Positions 1 to 4,170 of a stretch of DNA of 6,983 nucleotides are shown here, one piece after another (the stretch's first letter is position 1; every line of letters begins with the position of its first letter). Made by a program: the position numbers and the translations under genes. Under the pieces are notes generated by a model. The model was not told the origin of the DNA. It searched no databases and was given only the letters and a program-made list of their open reading frames with translations. The stretch comes from CAZATK01 sp964488085 (GTDB lineage Bacteria > Patescibacteriota > Minisyncoccia > UBA6257 > UBA11618): the NCBI GenBank assembly GCA_964488085.1, contig CAZATK010000019.1, forward strand, positions 1 to 6,983, given 5' to 3'.

Positions 1-179
1 CTGTTTTCATCAAACTGTTCTTTGTCTAAAATAATCCAATCTTTTTTCTGTTTATCGTAAAAAATCCAGTCAGAGTCAATTCTTTCTGGATCGCAGGGCG
101 ATTTTAGATGAAATATCCAACAAGGCCTTTTTGGTTCTAAGGGACTTTTATAAAGCCAAACATCTAAAAGCCCTGACAT
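1..179 (-). CDS. Hypothetical Trp-rich protein, N-terminal part (gene runs off the left edge)
   Basis: An open frame reads leftward from an ATG at 179-177 and stays open to the window edge, giving 59 codons. The start is well supported: the SD block AAGAAAGGAG (minus strand, 194-185) lies 5 nt upstream. The visible protein begins MSGLLDVWLYKSPLEPKRP. It has five tryptophans in 59 residues, several of them in short aromatic/hydrophobic strands (CWIFHL, DWIFYD, DWIILD), which suggests a small beta-rich soluble domain. I see no signal peptide or membrane segment. I do not recognise the family. It is transcribed divergently from the 206-aa gene at 324. The frame is too short and too near the edge to stand out by length alone; the SD and the unbroken frame are the evidence. 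Confidence 0.7.
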   Translation of the reverse strand, partial: MSGLLDVWLYKSPLEPKRPCWIFHLKSPCDPERIDSDWIFYDKQKKDWIILDKEQFDEN

Positions 180-184
180 TTTCG

Positions 185-194
185 CTCCTTTCTT
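185..194 (-). promoter_or_regulatory. Shine-Dalgarno site of the left-edge gene
   Basis: The minus-strand sequence AAGAAAGGAG ends 5 nt before the ATG at 179. The same ten bases with the same 5-nt spacing precede the divergent gene at 324. This fixes the start of the partial gene. Confidence 0.8.
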
Positions 195-216
195 TTCAAA
201 GTTCTTCTATAAATAA

Positions 217-243
217 ACTATATTAGGTTTGCTTTTTAATCAA
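217..243 (-). promoter_or_regulatory. Possible weak promoter for the left-edge hypothetical gene
   Basis: On the minus strand TTGATT (243-238) is followed after 15 bp by TATAGT (222-217). Both boxes deviate from consensus and the spacer is short. The region is very AT-rich, so chance matches are expected. It is listed only because the gene at 179 must have a promoter here and this is the best pair I could find. Confidence 0.25.
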
Positions 244-249
244 TCTATT

Positions 250-278
250 TTGACATATTAAACAATTTGTTTTATTAT
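250..278 (+). promoter_or_regulatory. Near-consensus sigma70-type promoter for the 206-aa gene
   Basis: A perfect -35 box TTGACA (250-255) is followed by a 17-bp spacer and a -10 box TATTAT (273-278; one mismatch to TATAAT). Transcription would start near 285, leaving a leader of about 39 nt that carries the SD at 309-318. It is the strongest classical promoter in the window. Confidence 0.75.
260..272. promoter_or_regulatory. Candidate operator: palindrome in the promoter spacer
   Basis: AAACAATTTGTTT is a perfect 6+1+6 inverted repeat. It fills the part of the spacer next to the -10 box of the promoter at 250-278. A repressor bound here would block RNA polymerase. Such a short AT-rich palindrome can also arise by chance, and no regulator gene is visible nearby. 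Confidence 0.3.
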
Positions 279-308
279 GTGAAAAGTTAATTGACACTGT
301 TTGTCCAT

Positions 309-318
309 AAGAAAGGAG
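309..318 (+). promoter_or_regulatory. Shine-Dalgarno site deciding the start at 324
   Basis: AAGAAAGGAG lies 5 nt before ATG 324. It rules out the longer reading from the TTG at 291, whose first codons would include this SD. It is identical to the SD of the divergent gene at 179. Confidence 0.85.
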
Positions 319-323
319 TCGTT

Positions 324-944
324 ATGGCATATGAGGTTCCTACCAGTCTTTATTATTCGATTATCGGAAAACTTAATGACATCAAGCATCTGCTTAAGCA
401 AGAAAAAGGCGGTTGTCCTTATGATCCGCGCGCTATTGATATAGCGCTTCAATCAATTCTTGAGGGCGATCTTAAATCAACATTTCCTTTTGAATGGGGA
501 AGAATAGAAGTCCCAGAATTTCCTCTTGAAGTTGACTTTGATATGTCAATTAAAGAGCTTGTTATGCTTGGCGAGTATGATTGGCATAGCCCTAATATTG
601 CTCAAGATCTTCCAAAAGAACAACGAAGGGGTAAGGCAAAAATCATTATTGAATTGGTAAGTTTTGATCGTGAAATAGAAAGCGCCAGACTGTCTTCCTG
701 GGAAGGGATGAAGATTTTTCGCCCGATAACAATCCATGAGCTTCTCACTTTTGGGATAAGGCATCCTAGATTACAATGCGAGTTTCCGATTATTGCGTTG
801 GGTTCTATCTGGACGGGACGAAATGGGGCATCGTTTGCGCAAATTCTTGATAGTAGCGAATCAAGAGAACAACGGATACTCGATTTAATTCACGTTAGAA
901 GAAAATGGGACAAAACGTGCCGATTCGCGTTTGTTCGTAAGTAG
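324..944 (+). CDS. Uncharacterised 206-aa soluble protein
   Basis: The protein begins MAYEVPTSLYYSIIGKL and ends with an aromatic/basic tail, CRFAFVRK. The ATG at 324 is chosen because a strong SD sits 5 nt upstream; an in-frame TTG at 291 would add 11 residues but lacks an SD. There is no signal peptide or membrane span. Residues about 9-50 look helical. Residues 59-87 hold an acidic/aromatic segment (EVPEFPLEVDFDMS, then ELVMLGEYDW). The C-terminal part (about 147-206) runs RHPRLQCEFPIIALGSIW, a variable stretch, then a W and RFAFVRK. This layout resembles uncharacterised proteins I recall from Parcubacteria genomes, where the W...RF..VRK ending recurs; that is memory, not a search. No catalytic motif is evident and I assign no function. 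The gene has its own consensus promoter and ends at an intrinsic terminator, so it is a single-gene unit unrelated in transcription to the pilus genes. It stops with TAG five bases before the convergent comF stop. Confidence 0.85.
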   Translation: MAYEVPTSLYYSIIGKLNDIKHLLKQEKGGCPYDPRAIDIALQSILEGDLKSTFPFEWGRIEVPEFPLEVDFDMSIKELVMLGEYDWHSPNIAQDLPKEQRRGKAKIIIELVSFDREIESARLSSWEGMKIFRPITIHELLTFGIRHPRLQCEFPIIALGSIWTGRNGASFAQILDSSESREQRILDLIHVRRKWDKTCRFAFVRK

Positions 945-949
945 TAATT

Positions 950-1657
950 CTATCTAGCTTTGGCTACCACCAAAGCTAGAATTTTTTTAACGCCGCCGGT
1001 TTTCAAAACTCTAGTCGCTTCATTTAAAGTTGCTCCCGAAGTATAAACATCGTCTATTAATAAAATATTTTTCCCTTTTAATGATTCTGAATTATTTATA
1101 GAAAAAGAATTTTTAATATTATCTTCGCGAGATTTATAATCTTTTAAATCAGCTTGAGTTTCGGTGTTCTTTATTCTTATTAAATTATTTTTAATTATTT
1201 CCAGTTTTAATTCTTTGCCAATATAATTTGCTAAAATAGCGCATTGGTTGAATCCCCTCTTAAACTCTCTTTTTTTGTGGAGAGGCATGTAAATAATTGA
1301 AAAATCTTTAAAGTTCATATTTATATTTTTTAAATAATTAGATAATAACTCCGAAAGCGGTTCGGCGACGCCGAGCCAATATTCATATTTAAATTGCCAG
1401 ATTAATTTTTTAATTATTTCATTATTGTAATGGCAGGCGGGAGCTAAAGAGTAATGGGCTCTCGGATGGCATTCGTTTTTTGCTGGAGCACGACGAAGAC
1501 AAACAGGACAGAACAGAGAGTCGTATAAATTAATTGAATTGAGGCATTGTTGGCAAATAATTTTATATTTATCGTTTTTAGTTAGGTTTTTACTGCAGGT
1601 AAGACAAATTGGCGGGAAAACAATATCTAAAACGATATTTTTTACTGTCTTCAGCAT
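950..1657 (-). CDS. comF: ComF family protein (zinc finger plus phosphoribosyltransferase domain)
   Basis: This 235-aa ComF-type protein matches the usual family length. The N-terminus MLKTVKNIVLDIVFPPICLTC is typical. Three CxxC pairs (C18/C21, C35/C38, C50/C53) form the zinc-binding part. The C-terminal domain is a type I phosphoribosyltransferase fold with the PRPP-loop motif LIDDVYTSGAT at 200-210 and the family segment TETQADLKDYKSREDN in the middle. ComF is required for DNA uptake or processing in naturally competent bacteria; its biochemical reaction is not settled. I choose ATG 1657: the longer reading from 1687 adds ten residues (MIFCYNYNTT), does not fit the family N-terminus, and would place the likely -10 box inside the gene. 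Neither start has an SD. If the -10 at 1675-1670 is real, the mRNA leader is only about 6 nt. The gene is divergent from pilM, 28 bp away, and convergent with the 206-aa gene. Confidence 0.92.
   Translation of the reverse strand: MLKTVKNIVLDIVFPPICLTCSKNLTKNDKYKIICQQCLNSINLYDSLFCPVCLRRAPAKNECHPRAHYSLAPACHYNNEIIKKLIWQFKYEYWLGVAEPLSELLSNYLKNINMNFKDFSIIYMPLHKKREFKRGFNQCAILANYIGKELKLEIIKNNLIRIKNTETQADLKDYKSREDNIKNSFSINNSESLKGKNILLIDDVYTSGATLNEATRVLKTGGVKKILALVVAKAR
953..988 (+). terminator. Intrinsic terminator of the 206-aa gene, embedded in the 3' end of comF
   Basis: An 11-bp perfect stem (TCTAGCTTTGG at 953-963 with CCAAAGCTAGA at 970-980) encloses a 6-nt loop (CTACCA). On the plus strand it is followed by A and seven T residues (982-988). 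It starts 9 bp after the stop of the 206-aa gene. On the minus strand the stem is followed by ATAGAATTAC, without a T-run, so it should act mainly on plus-strand transcripts. Apart from the TAG, the whole element is comF coding sequence for the last residues of ComF. Confidence 0.88.
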
Positions 1658-1662
1658 AGTAG

Positions 1663-1671
1663 TGTTATAAT
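1663..1671 (+). promoter_or_regulatory. Extended -10 promoter element for pilM and the pil operon
   Basis: TGT-TATAAT (1663-1671) is a perfect extended -10 box. Transcription would start near 1678, about 8 nt before the pilM ATG at 1686. A weak -35 (TTTACT, 1641-1646) lies 19 bp upstream, inside comF. Together with the minus-strand element it forms the near-palindrome TGTTATAATTATAGCA. Confidence 0.6.
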
Positions 1672-1678
1672 TATAGCA
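1670..1678 (-). promoter_or_regulatory. Extended -10 promoter element for comF
   Basis: On the minus strand TGC-TATAAT (1678-1670) is a perfect extended -10 box. Transcription would start near 1663, about 6 nt before the ATG at 1657. No convincing -35 box lies 17 bp upstream (the sequence there is A-rich), which fits an extended -10 promoter. It shares bases 1670-1671 with the plus-strand -10 box of pilM. Confidence 0.6.
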
Positions 1679-1685
1679 GAATATC

Positions 1686-2771
1686 ATGTTTAATTTTTTT
1701 AAGAAAATGATTCTTGGGCCCTCTTATCTAGGGGTTGATATAGGGACAACTTCTATAAAAATTGTTGAAATTTCTTCCGGCAGAAACAAACCCAAATTTG
1801 TTAATTATAGTTTATTGGAAGATTTGGGTTATTTAGAAAGACCAAACACTGCGTTACAAACCAGCACTCTTAAATTATTTGAAAAGGAAATTATTAAACA
1901 TATTCAGTTGATGGTAAAGAGAGCCAGTTTTAGGAGCAATAATGTTGTTGCTTCTCTGCCGTTTTTTTCCGCTTTTACTACTATTATAGAAATGCCGTTG
2001 ATGTCTGATGAAGAATTAGAAATAGCTCTGGGATTTAAGGCGCGGCAATATATTCCATTGCCAATTTCCGCAATAACTTTGGATTGGATAAAGGTGGGAG
2101 AAAAAGAAAATGGAGACGGCCAAAAAAGACAGCAAATATTTCTTATTGCCATTACCAACGAACAAATAGAAAAATACAAAAGAATTTTTTCTAGCGCAGG
2201 CCTTAACTTAACGGCCTTAGAAATAGAAGGAGTTAGTTTGGCAAGAGCGTTGACTATCGGCATTGATGATGCCGTTTTGATTGTTGATATAGGGGCTCGC
2301 TCTACTAATTTATCAATTGCGCGCAATGGAGTGCTTCAGCTTATTAGCCAAACTGACTTTGCCAGCGCCTCCCTGACTCATGCCATAGCTTCTGGTTTGG
2401 GCATTAATAGCCAAAGAGCAGAGGATTTAAAGAAACAACGTGGACTTTTAGATGTTGGCATTGGTCCGGAGCAAGAGTTATCCACACTGATGAAGCCTAT
2501 TCTGGATGTTACAATTAATGAGGTGAGAAAGTTGAGAGAAAATTATAAAAATACTTATCACCAAGAAGTAAAAAGCGTAGTTTTAACAGGCGGTGGCGCC
2601 CAGCTTTTAGGTGTCGAAGATTACTTTGGAGATGAGTTAAAATTGCCCGTAAGCAAGGCTAATCCCTTTTTGGGGTTATCCTATGACCTTAAAACAAACG
2701 CCTTTGTTAATTCTTTGGGCGTTTTGTTGCCGGTTGCTATCGGCGCTTCTTTAAAAAATTTAAAACCTTAA
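1686..2771 (+). CDS. pilM: Type IV pilus assembly protein PilM (actin-like ATPase)
   Basis: The 361-aa length is normal for PilM. It is a cytoplasmic FtsA/actin-like ATPase that binds the N-terminal tail of PilN and recruits the inner-membrane alignment complex. Three nucleotide-binding motifs are visible: phosphate 1 at 15-25 (LGVDIGTTSIK, D18), phosphate 2 at 199-205 (IVDIGAR, D201), and the adenosine motif at 298-305 (VVLTGGGA). The segment LPLPISAITLDW-like QYIPLPISAITLDW near 120-130 is also typical. There is no membrane span. The start at 1686 gives the usual short MFNFFKK lead before the first strand; M8 is possible but would cut it. No SD is present and the predicted leader is about 8 nt. 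It is the first gene of the operon, with one base between its stop and pilN. Long antisense frames inside it are shadows. Confidence 0.95.
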   Translation: MFNFFKKMILGPSYLGVDIGTTSIKIVEISSGRNKPKFVNYSLLEDLGYLERPNTALQTSTLKLFEKEIIKHIQLMVKRASFRSNNVVASLPFFSAFTTIIEMPLMSDEELEIALGFKARQYIPLPISAITLDWIKVGEKENGDGQKRQQIFLIAITNEQIEKYKRIFSSAGLNLTALEIEGVSLARALTIGIDDAVLIVDIGARSTNLSIARNGVLQLISQTDFASASLTHAIASGLGINSQRAEDLKKQRGLLDVGIGPEQELSTLMKPILDVTINEVRKLRENYKNTYHQEVKSVVLTGGGAQLLGVEDYFGDELKLPVSKANPFLGLSYDLKTNAFVNSLGVLLPVAIGASLKNLKP

Positions 2772-2772
2772 A

Positions 2773-3318
2773 ATGCTTCCTATCACTCCAGTCAATATGA
2801 GCGAAAGGTTAGGGCCTGAAAAATTGCCAGTAGGTTGGCCTTGGAAATTTTTTTTATTTTCTTTGTTAGTTTTAGTTACGGCGGTAGTTTTATATTTCGG
2901 TTTAGAATTTGGTTATAAGCCGTTTTTAAATAACAGGATTAGTTCTCTTAATCAATCTATTGATGAATTAAGCCAAACAATCCCCAAAGCGCAACAAGAC
3001 AATTTAATCAGATTTTATTCTCAGATAATTAATTTGCAAGATTTATTAAAAAATCATGTGAATGTGTCAAAAATTTTTAATTTTTTACAAAACAATACTA
3101 ATAAATCTGTTGCCTATAACAATGCTGATGTAAGAGTGGGGGAGAGGCGATTAAATTTGGAAGGCACAGCCAGTAATTATGAAATTTTTGCACAGCAACT
3201 AGAAGCATTTAATGTCGCTCCCGGAGTTGAAAATTTAGTAGTAAATGAATCTAGCGCTATAGAAGGTCGTGTTAGGTTCAAGTTATTTCTTATTTTAAAA
3301 AATGAAATCTTCCGCTAA
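2773..3318 (+). CDS. pilN: PilN-like type IV pilus inner-membrane protein
   Basis: The 181-aa protein has a short cytoplasmic tail (1-24), one membrane span at about 25-43 (WKFFLFSLLVLVTAVVLYFG), a probable coiled coil at about 48-95, and a small alpha/beta domain at about 95-178 (RVGERRLNLEG, then YEIFAQQLEAFN, then VRFKLFLIL). This is the PilN plan, with a ferredoxin-like outer domain that pairs with PilO. The sequence is divergent: the PilM-binding INLLP motif of classical PilN is not obvious in the tail, which reads MLPITPVNMSERLG. The call rests on architecture and on its place between pilM and pilO. Its start is one base after the pilM stop and has no SD, so translation is probably coupled. 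Its last 17 bases overlap the next gene. Confidence 0.8.
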   Translation: MLPITPVNMSERLGPEKLPVGWPWKFFLFSLLVLVTAVVLYFGLEFGYKPFLNNRISSLNQSIDELSQTIPKAQQDNLIRFYSQIINLQDLLKNHVNVSKIFNFLQNNTNKSVAYNNADVRVGERRLNLEGTASNYEIFAQQLEAFNVAPGVENLVVNESSAIEGRVRFKLFLILKNEIFR

Positions 3319-3868
3319 AAGAGCAATAAGTTTATTAGTGGCATCGTTATTTTTTATATCGGCTTTGGCGGTTTATGCCCTTTTAATTAGGCCTGTTTAT
3401 GAAGATGTGCTTGTTCTACGCGGTACTCTTACCAGTCAAAAACAATTATTCAACGAACAAGAAAGAGCTATGCAAAAAATTAACGATCTTGTTCAAAGAT
3501 ATCAGGGAACAGGAAAATTACAGGATGTTATTTCACTTTCTTTACCTTCGACAGAAAGCGTTTCTTCTGTTTTTGGCCAGTTATACGCCATTGCTCAATC
3601 TAATGGTGTTGGCATTGAAGTCTTTGGCGTTCAACCGTTGGCTATCAAGCCCGTCGTAAAAGATGGTTTAGTCAGAGATTTGGGAACTTTACGATTAAAT
3701 TTGAGATTAATCGGCCGTTATCAAGATTTTAAAAACTTTTTAAGAGGATTAGAAACGAATATCAGATTAATGGATGTTGTAAATCTTAAAGTAGATCGAG
3801 CTGGTACTTCCGCCCAAGATGTTTTCTTATATAATTTAGTCGTTGACGCTTATTATCAGGTTAAATAA
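3302..3868 (+). CDS. pilO: PilO-like type IV pilus inner-membrane protein
   Basis: The 188-aa protein has a very short basic tail (MKSSAKR), one membrane span at about 9-29, a coiled coil at about 33-68, and a C-terminal alpha/beta domain from about 85 to the end (LYAIAQSNGVGIEVFGV, LNLRLIGRYQDFKNFLRGLE, RLMDVVNLKVDR). The pattern of a swapped helix (YQDFKNFLRGLE) between strands is characteristic of PilO. PilO dimerises with PilN and transmits the assembly state between PilM/PilB and the outer parts of the machine. The ATG lies inside the end of pilN in another frame (17-bp overlap) and has no SD, which suggests translational coupling. Confidence 0.85.
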   Translation: MKSSAKRAISLLVASLFFISALAVYALLIRPVYEDVLVLRGTLTSQKQLFNEQERAMQKINDLVQRYQGTGKLQDVISLSLPSTESVSSVFGQLYAIAQSNGVGIEVFGVQPLAIKPVVKDGLVRDLGTLRLNLRLIGRYQDFKNFLRGLETNIRLMDVVNLKVDRAGTSAQDVFLYNLVVDAYYQVK

Positions 3869-3874
3869 TTTTAT

Positions 3875-4165
3875 ATGGCAATTATTTTAAAACAACAACG
3901 AAAAAAAACTAATTGGTTCGCTTTATTGACCTTCGTATTTTTTCTGGTAGTAATTTTTGGCGGCGCTTATCTCCTATTCTTTGCTGATTCTCCGGTCATT
4001 GAAATAATAGCACCCACTACTTTTAGGTCAACGGCCGAATTATCGCAAGTTGAGTTCGATCCTTCTCAAATTATTTCAAATCCTACTTTGAAGACGTTGC
4101 GACAATATGGCAATTTACCAAATGTTGGTAATTTGGGTCGCGACAATCCTTTTCTGAATTTTTAA
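3875..4165 (+). CDS. Small one-pass membrane protein, possible minimal PilP counterpart
   Basis: The 96-aa protein has a basic cytoplasmic tail (1-13, KQQRKK), one membrane span at about 14-37 (WFALLTFVFFLVVIFGGAYLLFF), and an outer tail of about 58 residues. It starts 6 bp after pilO and ends 5 bp before pilB, the place where pilP would follow pilO in many type IVa clusters. The tail ends with GRDNPFLNF, which recalls the (R)DPF motif conserved in PilP/GspC-type proteins just before or within their linker to the secretin-binding beta domain. That beta domain is absent here. I therefore see a possible reduced PilP analogue, fitting a cell without an outer-membrane secretin. The motif similarity is short and the identity remains an inference. 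No SD is visible. Confidence 0.8.
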   Translation: MAIILKQQRKKTNWFALLTFVFFLVVIFGGAYLLFFADSPVIEIIAPTTFRSTAELSQVEFDPSQIISNPTLKTLRQYGNLPNVGNLGRDNPFLNF

Positions 4166-4170
4166 AACTT

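Noticed and set aside
291..296. A second TTGACA that could be a -35 box
   Set aside because: The position where its -10 box would fall (about 314-319) is the SD region and has no TATAAT-like sequence.
291..323. Longer reading of the 206-aa gene from TTG 291 (11 extra residues)
   Set aside because: No SD lies before TTG 291, the extension would translate through a perfect SD that serves ATG 324, and the predicted transcription start (about 285) would leave only 6 nt before the TTG.
1658..1687. ComF start at ATG 1687 (ten residues longer)
   Set aside because: The extra residues do not look like a ComF N-terminus, there is no SD, it would overlap the pilM start, and it would put the extended -10 element inside the gene.
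1904..2326. 140-codon antisense frame inside pilM
   Set aside because: It is a shadow of a strongly conserved gene on the other strand; its peptide shows no recognisable domain and has no SD.
4115..4131. Hairpin TTACCAA-ATG-TTGGTAA near the end of the 96-aa gene
   Set aside because: The 7-bp stem is explained by the repeated coding of Gly-Asn-Leu (GNLPNVGNLG) and is not followed by a T-run, so it is neither a terminator nor a clear regulatory element.
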